NCBI RefSeq assembly: GCF_001894865.1
Contig: NZ_BCXA01000043.1
Span: forward strand, 1 to 60,485
Length of the DNA stretch: 60,485 nt
Reading direction: 5' to 3'
Origin: Rhodococcus maanshanensis NBRC 100610
GTDB taxonomy: Bacteria > Actinomycetota > Actinomycetes > Mycobacteriales > Mycobacteriaceae
In this document: piece after piece, positions 53,654 to 60,485 of the stretch
How positions within the stretch are numbered: the first letter of the stretch is position 1
Layout of the letters: each line of letters opens with the position of its first letter
Program-made: the position numbers and the translations under genes
Notes under the pieces: model-generated
Database searches by the model: none
What the model saw: the letters and a program-made list of their open reading frames with translations, nothing else
What the model was told of the DNA's origin: nothing

Positions 53654-55123
53654 ATGAGCGTTGACACAGAGGGTTCGACAGGGAGCGCCGAGGGGCGAAG
53701 GCGACTCCCAGTAGCGCCCCGGCAGCAGTACATCACCTGGATCGCGCTGGCGATGATGACCACGAGCTCGGTCGCCAGCCTGCGCTCCGCGCCGTCGATG
53801 GCGATATACGGCCTCGCGTGTGTGTTCCTGTACCTCGTTCCGGCGATCGTGTTCCTGCTGCCGACCTCGCTGGTGGCGGCCGAGCTCGCCTCGGGCTGGT
53901 CCGGCGGGGTGTACCGATGGGTGGGCGAGGGCATCTCCGACAAGGCGGGCTTCCTCGCCGTCTGGTGCCAGTTCGCGATGACGATCTTCTACTACCCGAC
54001 GTTGTTGGCCTACGTGGCCAGCACGTTCGCCTACGTGATCAATCCGGCGCTGGCATCGAACGGGCTCTACACCGCCATCATCATCGTCACCCTGTTCTGG
54101 ACCGGGGTCTTCGTCTCCTCGCGAGGGATGAAGGCCGTGGCCGGACTCTCCAGCGCCGGACTCGTTCTCGGCACCCTGATCCCGGGCGTGCTGCTGATCG
54201 TCATGGGCGTGGTGTTCCTCGGGCAGGGCAACCCCTCCGCGGCGCCGATGGAGTTCAGTGCGCTGCTCCCCGCGTGGACCGGGATCGCGAGCCTGGTGCT
54301 CATCGTCAACAACTTCCTGTCCTACTCGGGGATGGAGATGAACGCCGTCCACGTCTCCAGCCTGCGCAAGCCGGCCACGGAGTTCCCGCGCGCGATGTTC
54401 GTCGCGATGGGCCTGGTGCTCGCCATCTTCATCCTGCCCGCCATCGCGATCAGCTGGGTGGTGCCCGCCGAGAAGCTCTCGCTCACCGCGGGCGTGATGC
54501 AGGCCTTCGACATCTTCTTCGCGCACTTCGGATTCGGCTGGGCGACACCGATTCTGGCCTTGATGCTCATCGCAGCCTCGCTGGGCGGGATGCTGACCTG
54601 GCTGGCCGGGCCGTCCAAGGGTCTGCTCATGATCGGCCGTCAGGACGGGTTCCTGCCGCCGGTCCTGCAGCGGCTGAACAAGCACGGGATCCAGCAGAAC
54701 ATCCTGGTCGCGCAGGGCGTGGTGACCACCTTCATCGCGCTGCTGTACGCGTTCATCCCGGAGGTCTCCAGCGCTTACTGGATCCTGTCGGTGATCACCA
54801 CCCAGGTCTACCTCGTGGTGTACCTGCTGATGTTCGTGGCGGCGATGCGGCTCCGAAAGAACCGGCCGGACCAGCCGCGGGGCTACCGCGCGCCCGCGCT
54901 GTTCCTGCTCTGCTGGGTCGGCATCATCTCGAGCCTCGCGGCGTTCTGCATCGGGTTCGTGCCGCCCTCTCAGTTCGGCGGCGGCAGCGTCTTCGTCTAC
55001 ATCCTCATCGTCGGTGGCGGGTTCGGGATCGTCGGGATCGGGGTCCCGCTCCTGATCCTTGCCCTGCGCAAACCCTCATGGAAGCAGGATGTCTCGGCCG
55101 ACCCGATGGCGAAGGAGGCGTGA
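53654..55123 (+). CDS. APC family amino acid permease (GadC-like)
   Basis: A 489-residue permease with about 12 hydrophobic helices. It resembles the glutamate:GABA antiporter branch: ALAMMTTSSVASLRSAPSMAIYG in TM1, then LLPTSLVAAELASGWSGGVYRWV. Other parts are NFLSYSGMEMNAVHVSSLRKPATEFPRAM and GMLTWLAGPSKGLLMIGRQDGFLP. The substrate is unproved. Start: ATG at 53654 behind GGTGGGA. Its stop overlaps the next start (TGATG), and the third gene of the run is a dipeptidase, which suggests import of an amino acid or peptide-derived substrate. Confidence 0.88.
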   Translation: MSVDTEGSTGSAEGRRRLPVAPRQQYITWIALAMMTTSSVASLRSAPSMAIYGLACVFLYLVPAIVFLLPTSLVAAELASGWSGGVYRWVGEGISDKAGFLAVWCQFAMTIFYYPTLLAYVASTFAYVINPALASNGLYTAIIIVTLFWTGVFVSSRGMKAVAGLSSAGLVLGTLIPGVLLIVMGVVFLGQGNPSAAPMEFSALLPAWTGIASLVLIVNNFLSYSGMEMNAVHVSSLRKPATEFPRAMFVAMGLVLAIFILPAIAISWVVPAEKLSLTAGVMQAFDIFFAHFGFGWATPILALMLIAASLGGMLTWLAGPSKGLLMIGRQDGFLPPVLQRLNKHGIQQNILVAQGVVTTFIALLYAFIPEVSSAYWILSVITTQVYLVVYLLMFVAAMRLRKNRPDQPRGYRAPALFLLCWVGIISSLAAFCIGFVPPSQFGGGSVFVYILIVGGGFGIVGIGVPLLILALRKPSWKQDVSADPMAKEA

Positions 55124-55599
55124 TGACCACACCGGAGAAGGGCGAGGTCAACGTGGCCGCCGTCGACGATCTGCACAAGCGGCCGGAGAACACGCACTGG
55201 ATCCTCTACCTGGCGGCCTTCGCGGTGTTCGTCGGGCTGGCGGCCTGGGGTCTGGTCACCTTCAGCGAGAACAAGCGCTCCACAGAGGCGGACGCCAAGG
55301 CCACCGAGCTCGCGCAGCGGTTCGAGGCGGCAGGTCTGGGCGCCCTCGACGTCGAGGCGACCGCGCGGGTGCTGGGATCGGACGGCGGTGCCGCGTGCAC
55401 CGACCCGGGCAACGCGCTCAAGACCGGTGTGCTCAACCAGCAACTCGTCAGCGGCGCCGCCGGGCCCGGTCAGCGCCCCATTCTCGCGACCCACGACGCG
55501 GTGGCGGGGGCGCGATTGGTGATCGAGGTCTACTGCCCGGACCAGTCGGCCCAGTTCGAGGAAACCCTGAACGATCTGAAACTTGTCGACGGCAGCTAG
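55123..55599 (+). CDS. one-TM protein of unknown function, partner of the permease
   Basis: A 158-residue protein that I do not recognise. Residues 1-27 are polar and cytoplasmic. A single helix follows (WILYLAAFAVFVGLAAWGLVTF). Then there is an exported region of about 105 residues with a coil (EADAKATELAQRFEAAGLGAL) and two Cys (near 91 and 138) that could form a disulfide. There is no lipobox and no known domain. Its start overlaps the permease stop and it ends 33 nt before the dipeptidase, so it is likely an accessory subunit or sensor for that permease. Confidence 0.8.
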   Translation: MTTPEKGEVNVAAVDDLHKRPENTHWILYLAAFAVFVGLAAWGLVTFSENKRSTEADAKATELAQRFEAAGLGALDVEATARVLGSDGGAACTDPGNALKTGVLNQQLVSGAAGPGQRPILATHDAVAGARLVIEVYCPDQSAQFEETLNDLKLVDGS

Positions 55600-55632
55600 C
55601 TGCAGCCGTCGGTGACAGCCCAGGAGGTGGCT

Positions 55633-56979
55633 ATGCCGGACGAGATTCGCTCCAAGGTGAGGGACCTGATGCCCACGGCACGAACGGAGCTCGCCACGCT
55701 GGTGGGTTTCAAGTCGGTGGCCGATCCCCGTCAGTTCCCGCCGCAGGGGTGCACGGACGCGGCGAACTGGGTGCGGGACGCGTTCGTCGCCGCCGGGATC
55801 GGCCACGTCGAGCTGATCGAGACCCCGGACGGATCGAACGCCGTCGTCGGGCACCAGCCGGGGCCCGAGGGGGCTCCGACCGTCCTCCTCTACTGCCACT
55901 ACGACGTTCAGCCGCCCGGCAACGAGAAGCTGTGGCACACGCCGCCGTTCGAGCTCACCGAACGCGACGGGCGCTGGTACGGGCGCGGTGCTGCGGACTG
56001 CAAGGGCAATATCGTGATGCACCTGCTCGCGCTACGCGCGCTTGGTACGCCGTTCCCGGTCGGCATCCGGGTGGTGGCCGAGGGCTCCGAGGAGATGGGC
56101 ACCGGCGGTCTCGAGGAGCTGGTGCAACAGCGCCCCGAGCTCTTCCAGGCGGACATGATCCTGGTGGTGGACACGGGCAACGCCGAGGTCGGTGAGCCGA
56201 CGGCGACGATCACCCTGCGCGGGATGGCGAATGTCGTCGTGCACGTCGAGACGATGGCGGGGGAGGTGCACTCCGGGATGTTCGGCGGGCCCGCGCCCGA
56301 TGCCCTCGCCGCGCTGGTGCAGATGCTGGCCACGCTCCGCGACGAGGACGGCAACACTGTGGTCGAGGGCCTGGACTCCGGGCAGAGGTGGGACGGCGCC
56401 GAGTACGCCGAGGCGCAGTTCCGTACGGATGCCGGGGTGCTCGACGGGGTTGGCCTGCCCGGTTCGGGTTCGGTCGCGGATTCGGTGTGGGCCAGGCCGG
56501 CACTGACGATCCTCGGGATGGACTGCCCGCCGGTCGTGGGATCGGCCGCCGCGATCCAGCCGAGGGCGTCGGCGCGCCTGAACCTGCGGGTGCCGCCCGG
56601 GATGGATCCGCAGAAGGCGCAGGATGCGCTGATCGCACACCTGGAGGCCGCCGCGCCGTGGGGCGCGCGGGTGACTGTCGAGCCGGAGCAGATCGGATCG
56701 CCGTTCCGCGCCAGCACGGACGGGCCCGGCTACGCGGCCCTCGCCGAGGCCATGGCCGAGGCCTTCGGGAAGCCGCTGGGCACGGTGGGGCAGGGCGGCT
56801 CGATCCCGCTCTGCAACGTCTTCGGGACCATGGTCCCCGGTGCGGAGATCGTGATGCTCGGGGTCGAGGAGCCGCGCTGCCTCATCCATGCCCCCAACGA
56901 GAGCGTCGACCCGTCCGAGATCGAGAACCTCGCGGTCGCGGAGGCGCTGTTCCTCGGACGGTTCGCCGCTACCCGCTGA
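55633..56979 (+). CDS. M20 family dipeptidase
   Basis: A 448-residue zinc exopeptidase. Metal ligands are visible: His in LLYCHYDVQPPGNEKLW, the bridging Asp in YGRGAADCKGNIVMHLLAL, the catalytic Glu in VVAEGSEEMGTGG, and a late His in CLIHAPNESVDPSE. The dimerisation domain spans about 200-320. Start: ATG at 55633 because AGGAGG lies 6 nt upstream; the frame opens at 55612. It corresponds to Rv2522c, which follows acpS directly in mycobacteria; here a 7-kb island lies between them. Confidence 0.9.
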   Translation: MPDEIRSKVRDLMPTARTELATLVGFKSVADPRQFPPQGCTDAANWVRDAFVAAGIGHVELIETPDGSNAVVGHQPGPEGAPTVLLYCHYDVQPPGNEKLWHTPPFELTERDGRWYGRGAADCKGNIVMHLLALRALGTPFPVGIRVVAEGSEEMGTGGLEELVQQRPELFQADMILVVDTGNAEVGEPTATITLRGMANVVVHVETMAGEVHSGMFGGPAPDALAALVQMLATLRDEDGNTVVEGLDSGQRWDGAEYAEAQFRTDAGVLDGVGLPGSGSVADSVWARPALTILGMDCPPVVGSAAAIQPRASARLNLRVPPGMDPQKAQDALIAHLEAAAPWGARVTVEPEQIGSPFRASTDGPGYAALAEAMAEAFGKPLGTVGQGGSIPLCNVFGTMVPGAEIVMLGVEEPRCLIHAPNESVDPSEIENLAVAEALFLGRFAATR

Positions 56980-56995
56980 CCCGCGGGGATCGCTG

Positions 56996-57469
56996 TCAGA
57001 CGGACAGGTCGCGGCGCAGCTTGGCGACGTGACCGGTGGCCCGGACGTTGTACTGGGCCACCTCGATCTTGCCCTGCTCGTCGACGAGGAACGTGGAGCG
57101 GATCACGCCCTGCACGGTCTTGCCGTACATGGTCTTCTCTCCGAACGCGCCCCAGGCCTTGAGCGTCTCGCGCTCCGGATCCGACAGCAACGGGAAGGTG
57201 AGCTCCTCGTTGTCTCGGAACTTGGCCAGCTTCGCGGGCTTGTCGGGGGAGATGCCGACGACGTCGAGGCCCGCGCCGTTCAGCTCGGCCAGGTTGTCGC
57301 GGAAGTCGCAGGCCTGCTTGGTGCAGCCGGGGGTGCTGGCCGCCGGGTAGAAGTACACGATCACCTTGCGGCCGCGGTAGTCGGCGAGCGAGACCTCCTT
57401 GCCGTCGGCGTCGGGAAGGGTGAAGCCGGGCGCGGTGTCCCCGGCGGCGAGTCTGATGTTCTCGGTCAC
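56996..57469 (-). CDS. bcp: thiol peroxidase/peroxiredoxin Bcp
   Basis: A 157-residue peroxiredoxin Q. The peroxidatic Cys is in YFYPAASTPGCTKQACDFRD, with the resolving Cys five residues later in the same helix. The rest follows the family: VVGISPDKPAKLAKFRD, then FPLLSDPERETLKAWGAFGEK and VIRSTFLVDEQGKI. Start: GTG at 57469. It is convergent with the dipeptidase (16 nt apart) and divergent from the DUF3618 gene, as at Rv2521/Rv2520c. Confidence 0.94.
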   Translation of the reverse strand: MTENIRLAAGDTAPGFTLPDADGKEVSLADYRGRKVIVYFYPAASTPGCTKQACDFRDNLAELNGAGLDVVGISPDKPAKLAKFRDNEELTFPLLSDPERETLKAWGAFGEKTMYGKTVQGVIRSTFLVDEQGKIEVAQYNVRATGHVAKLRRDLSV

Positions 57470-57574
57470 GCAGATCAGGTTACTGGCAGCCGCGGCCGTG
57501 GCATCGGACGTCGGTGGTTCCTCCCTGCGCCGACACGCGCCGCACCGGTACGGTCATGACAAGCAAGGTCGACG

Positions 57575-57817
57575 ATGAGAGAAAGTGGGATTCACGTGCC
57601 CAGGGACACCGAGAGCATCGAGCGCGAAATCGAGCAGGCGCGCAACCAGCTCGCCAGCACGCTCGACGAACTGAGCGTCCGCACCAACCCGAAGCGACTG
57701 GTCGAGAACGCCAAGTCAAGCCTGGTCGCCAAGGTCAACGAGCCGCCGGTCAAGTTCGCCCTGATCGGTGCGGGCGCCTTGGTCGCGGTGCTGGTGCTGC
57801 GCAAGATCTTCCGCTGA
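57575..57817 (+). CDS. DUF3618 membrane-anchored protein
   Basis: An 80-residue protein. A helical head (IEREIEQARNQLASTLDEL) is followed by SVRTNPKRLVENAKSS and KVNEPPVKFALIGAGALV, with one C-terminal membrane helix ending VLRKIFR. This is the DUF3618 pattern; the mycobacterial counterpart is Rv2520c, beside bcp. Function is unknown. A GTG at 57596 is an alternative start. The next gene begins 8 nt later. Confidence 0.9.
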   Translation: MRESGIHVPRDTESIEREIEQARNQLASTLDELSVRTNPKRLVENAKSSLVAKVNEPPVKFALIGAGALVAVLVLRKIFR

Positions 57818-57825
57818 TCGACGCG

Positions 57826-58311
57826 GTGTCCACCCGATTCCGCACCTTCGAGCGGACCTCGATCGTCGAGGCGCCGCGCGAGGCAGTCTGGGCGCGGATC
57901 GTCACCCCACAGGGCATCAACGACGAGATGATGCCGCTGCTGCGGATGGCGATGCCCAGGGGCGCACGGGGACTGACGGTGGACACCGTCCAGGTCGGCC
58001 GCAAGGTCGGACGATGCCGGCTGTACCTGTTCGGCATCGTCCCGTTCGACCATGACGACCTGATGCTCGCCGAACTGGAGCCTGGTCACCGGTTCTTCGA
58101 GCGCTCGACGATGGCCTCGATGCGCGCATGGGAGCACGAGCGGAGCCTGACCGCCGATGGCGCGCACCGGACCCTCCTGCACGACCGCGTGAGTTTCGAG
58201 CCACGCGGTCCGATCGCCGCCATCCCAGGGCTGCCCTGGCTACTGGAGCGGGTCATCGCCCGGTTCTTCGCACACCGGCACCGAAAGTTGCGACGGCACT
58301 TCGCGAGCTGA
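57826..58311 (+). CDS. SRPBCC-fold protein
   Basis: A 161-residue protein with the START-like helix-grip outline: RTFERTSIVEAPREAVWARIV at the start, then RCRLYLFGIVPFDHDDLMLAEL and ERSTMASMRAWEHERSLT. It ends with the long helix LLERVIARFFAHRHRKLRRHF. It should bind a hydrophobic ligand; the type is unknown. Start: GTG at 57826, 8 nt after DUF3618; the longer frame upstream is a shadow. Confidence 0.75.
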   Translation: MSTRFRTFERTSIVEAPREAVWARIVTPQGINDEMMPLLRMAMPRGARGLTVDTVQVGRKVGRCRLYLFGIVPFDHDDLMLAELEPGHRFFERSTMASMRAWEHERSLTADGAHRTLLHDRVSFEPRGPIAAIPGLPWLLERVIARFFAHRHRKLRRHFAS

Positions 58312-58375
58312 GGGTGGCTCCACCAGGCCCGGCTCTGACTCCACGCAACAACGCTGACCCGTGTGCAACGACAAA

Positions 58376-58406
58376 GAAGGCCCCGACCGTGACGGTCGGG
58401 GCCTTC
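58376..58406. terminator. bidirectional terminator between the SRPBCC gene and tRNA-Lys
   Basis: Perfect 14-bp arms GAAGGCCCCGACCG and CGGTCGGGGCCTTC with a TGA loop. It serves the SRPBCC gene on the plus strand and tRNA-Lys on the minus strand. Confidence 0.85.
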
Positions 58407-58411
58407 TCGTG

Positions 58412-58484
58412 TGCGCCCACAGGGACTCGAACCCCGGACCCAGTGATTAAGAGTCACTTGCTCTACCAACTGAGCTATAGGCGC
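58412..58484 (-). tRNA. tRNA-Lys (anticodon CUU)
   Basis: A 73-nt tRNA on the minus strand. The acceptor is GCGCCTA/TGGGCGC with discriminator A. The D arm is TAGCTCAGTTGGTAGAGCA. The anticodon stem AGTGA/TCACT encloses CTCTTAA, giving CUU, which reads AAG Lys. The T arm is GGGGTTCGAGTCCCT. CCA is not encoded. Confidence 0.96.
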
Positions 58485-58489
58485 ATTGT

Positions 58490-58798
58490 CACTCGCTCGG
58501 GACTCGCGCCCCGCTCTCTGCGACGTGGAGAACATTAGACGAGCGATCCGAGCGAATGCAAATCAGCCCCCCGTTCGGCCTCGATGGGCTGGTCAGGGCC
58601 CTGCGCGCGGTAACGCTCGAGGGGCAGACGGCGATTGGAATGTGAACGTTATTGGGTCCGCAGGCAGGCTGTTGGCTGGTGTGGTGCCGAGCCTGGCATC
58701 ATGGCAGTTCACAGCTCTGCGCGTCCGGTGTGCGCCCTGTGGCGTCCGGTTGTGGATGTGTGTTTAGTGGCTTCGAGTACACGAGGGTGGGGATCAGG
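58490..58798. other. intergenic region upstream of the L,D-transpeptidase gene
   Basis: About 310 bp between divergent tRNA-Lys and the transpeptidase gene. It must hold both promoters. I see short in-frame stretches but no supported gene, repeat or clear dyad. Confidence 0.5.
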
Positions 58799-59995
58799 GT
58801 GGCGACCATACGGGGAACGCTGAGTGCGGTGGCTCTCGCAGCGGCGGCGATGCTCGTGGCGACCGGGTGCACGGTGCAGTTCGGCGACGAGTCCGAGGCG
58901 GCGCCCGCAGCGGCGGCCATCGACCTGAACCCGGTGTTCGAGATGATCAAGCCGAAGGTGACCTCGGTCGTCGCGGACGGCGCGGTCGGGCACTCGCCCG
59001 GAGACCCCGTCGCGGTCCGGGTCACGGACGGCAAGTTGTCGAAGGTGACGCTGCTCGATGCGTCCGGCGACCCCGTGGCAGGCGCCATCGCCCCGGACGG
59101 TCAGTCCTGGGTGAACACGCAGCCGCTCAAGTACAACGGCGAATACCGTCTGGAGGCCGACGCTTTCGGACTGGGCGGTGCGAGCACGACGGTCTCGAGC
59201 TTCACCACCAGCTCGCCCGGCAACCTCACCAAGCCGTACGTGATGCCGGGCGACGGGGACGTCGTCGGCATCGGCCAGCCCGTCGCGGTGCAATTCGACG
59301 AGTCGATCCCGGACCGCAAGGCCGCGCAGGACGCCATCACCGTCGTCACCAACCCGCCGGTGCCGGGCGCCTTCTACTGGGTCAACGACCGCGAGGTCCG
59401 CTGGCGTCCCGAGAACTACTGGGCCCCCGGCACCGCGGTGACGGTGGACGTCAACGTCTTCGGCCGCAACCTCGGCGGTACCCTGTTCGGTCAGGCGAAC
59501 GAGCACCGCGAGTTCCGGATCGGCGACTCGATGATCGCGTACGCCGACGACAACACCAAGCAGGTCACGTTCGAGCGCAACGGCCAGGTGGTCATGACGA
59601 TGCCGACGTCGATGGGCAAGGACAGCTCGCCCACCGACAACGGCGTGTACATCATCGGTGACCGTTTCGAGCACCTGATCATGGACTCGTCGACGTACGG
59701 CGTCCCGGTGAACTCCCCGCAGGGCTACAAGACTCCCGTCGACTACGCGACCCGAATGTCGTACAGCGGCATCTTCTTCCACTCCGCGCCGTGGTCGGTG
59801 GGGGACCAGGGCTCGGCCAACGTCAGCCACGGCTGCCTGAACCTGAGTCCTGCCAACGCCAGGTGGGTGTTCGAGAACACAAAGCGTGGCGACCTGGCGG
59901 TCGTGAAGAACACCGTGGGTGGCACGCTCTCCGGCACCGACGGCCTCGGTGACTGGAACATCCCGTGGGCGACCTGGAAGGCCGGCAACGCCTGA
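58799..59995 (+). CDS. L,D-transpeptidase lipoprotein
   Basis: A 398-residue cell-wall enzyme making 3-3 cross-links in peptidoglycan. The signal peptide ends in the lipobox VATGC. Two Ig-like (Big_5-type) domains follow (about 45-135 and 135-240). The YkuD domain comes next, with the catalytic block [16 protein letters not shown] and the His in [10 protein letters not shown]. The layout matches mycobacterial LdtB-type proteins. Start: GTG at 58799, which gives a clean signal peptide; a GTG at 58787 is possible. An IS element begins only about 35 bp after its stop. Confidence 0.92.
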   Translation: MATIRGTLSAVALAAAAMLVATGCTVQFGDESEAAPAAAAIDLNPVFEMIKPKVTSVVADGAVGHSPGDPVAVRVTDGKLSKVTLLDASGDPVAGAIAPDGQSWVNTQPLKYNGEYRLEADAFGLGGASTTVSSFTTSSPGNLTKPYVMPGDGDVVGIGQPVAVQFDESIPDRKAAQDAITVVTNPPVPGAFYWVNDREVRWRPENYWAPGTAVTVDVNVFGRNLGGTLFGQANEHREFRIGDSMIAYADDNTKQVTFERNGQVVMTMPTSMGKDSSPTDNGVYIIGDRFEHLIMDSSTYGVPVNSPQGYKTPVDYATRMSYSGIFFHSAPWSVGDQGSANVSHGCLNLSPANARWVFENTKRGDLAVVKNTVGGTLSGTDGLGDWNIPWATWKAGNA

Positions 59996-60483
59996 TCACG
60001 CGGCCGTAGCGAGGGCCCCGCACCCATATTGAACTGGTCCCCGAAAGTTGGACTGGCCAAGTAGGAGCCTAAGCGGCAAAGGGCCTGGGTCCGGTATTGC
60101 ACCGGGCTCAGGCCCTTGAGCTTTGTGGAGATGCGTGCGGTGTTGTACCAGTGGATGTACTCGTCCAGCGCGGTGGCCAATGCGTCGCTGTTCAGGTATC
60201 GGACGTGGTGGAAGAGTTCTTCTTTGAGGTGGCCGAAGAAGTTCTCGATCACGGCGTTGTCGAAGCAGTTGCCCTTGCGGGACATCGATTGGGTCGCGCC
60301 GGCATCGGCGAGCAAGCGTCGCCAGGACTCGTGCTGGTACTGGAATCCCTGATCCGAGTGCACCAGCGGGGTGTGCCCGTCGCCGAGGGTCGCGATCGCG
60401 GCACGCAGGGAGCTGTTGGTCAACTGCAGGTTCGGTGATGTGCCGACCGAGAAGGCGATGATCTGTCGGTCGAACAGGTCCAT
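59743..60483 (-). CDS. IS3 family transposase OrfB, C-terminal part, reading past the element end
   Basis: The 5' part lies outside the window. The visible 246 residues hold two of the rve DDE catalytic pieces: Asp in [15 protein letters not shown], and Glu 35 residues later in [19 protein letters not shown], then [23 protein letters not shown]. The frame has no stop inside the element. It crosses the terminal repeat at about 60030 and runs on antisense through the last 250 bp of the L,D-transpeptidase gene to 59743. The native stop may have been lost or shifted; the last about 95 residues are unlikely to be useful. Confidence 0.8.
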   Translation of the reverse strand: MDLFDRQIIAFSVGTSPNLQLTNSSLRAAIATLGDGHTPLVHSDQGFQYQHESWRRLLADAGATQSMSRKGNCFDNAVIENFFGHLKEELFHHVRYLNSDALATALDEYIHWYNTARISTKLKGLSPVQYRTQALCRLGSYLASPTFGDQFNMGAGPSLRPRDQALPAFQVAHGMFQSPRPSVPESVPPTVFFTTARSPRFVFSNTHLALAGLRFRQPWLTLAEPWSPTDHGAEWKKMPLYDIRVA

Positions 60484-60485
60484 CA
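60030..60485 (-). mobile_element. IS3 family insertion sequence, one end (truncated by the window)
   Basis: The element end is marked by TGAACTGGTCCCCGAAAG at 60030, the usual style of terminal inverted repeat in this family (TG... GTCCCC-GAAAGTTGGAC). Inside is the 3' part of OrfB on the minus strand. The other end, orfA and the target duplication lie right of the window. Confidence 0.75.

Overview
The window is high-GC DNA from a mycolic-acid-lineage actinomycete (Mycobacteriales, closest in feel to Nocardia, Rhodococcus or Gordonia-type genomes). The reasons are a single-chain type I fatty acid synthase with AcpS, the NucS mismatch-repair nuclease, the GlgE pathway, the CysO-CysM-Mec cysteine route, and gene order resembling two separate stretches of the Mycobacterium tuberculosis chromosome (roughly Rv1318c-Rv1343c and Rv2520c-Rv2524c, from memory). 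GTG starts and 1-8 nt gene overlaps are common. I cannot name the species.

Layout. 1-460: the end of an rRNA operon (5S rRNA, long terminator) and a doubled palindromic repeat. 463-6354: ABM monooxygenase, a duplicated membrane protein, a YjbR protein, a membrane adenylate cyclase, nucS, a small zinc-binding-type protein, a DivIVA-like coiled-coil protein and methylmalonyl-CoA epimerase. 6445-9048: thiolase, a DUF3817 protein and a cysteine-less thioredoxin-fold/TPR protein. 9052-20229: alpha-glucan metabolism (glgE-glgB plus a metallopeptidase lipoprotein on the minus strand; glgP, DUF2252 and a lipid kinase on the plus strand). 20246-24247: pncB-pncA-dinG. 24342-31060: clpS, DUF2017, S58 peptidase, mec-cysO-cysM, rhomboid, an MBL-fold phosphodiesterase, rph and rdgB; the mycobacterial murI slot is empty. 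31186-31937: a second DUF3817 gene and an LprD-like protein.

32029-38649 is accessory: an ArsR-VOC pair, an AlkD-like repair protein, a SnoaL/quinone-reductase/TetR cassette between two near-identical hairpins, tRNA-Leu, a divergent TetR-MFS pair with twin operators, and a PH-like protein. 38650-48778 is the fas-acpS operon with a regulated-looking leader and a strong terminator. 48835-55632 is a regulator and transporter island (DUF6194, MerR-TipAS, TetR, ABC exporter with divergent TetR, APC permease plus a one-TM protein) lying between acpS and its usual neighbour, the M20 dipeptidase. It is followed by bcp, DUF3618, SRPBCC, tRNA-Lys, an L,D-transpeptidase lipoprotein and the end of an IS3-family element cut by the window edge.

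The recurring theme in the accessory parts is a TetR or ArsR regulator beside one or two small-molecule genes, with a perfect or near-perfect dyad in the shared promoter. The best candidates for something undescribed are the APC permease/one-TM protein/dipeptidase operon, the hairpin-flanked SnoaL-reductase-TetR cassette, and the lipoprotein metallopeptidase coupled to glgE-glgB. No CRISPR array or prophage was seen.
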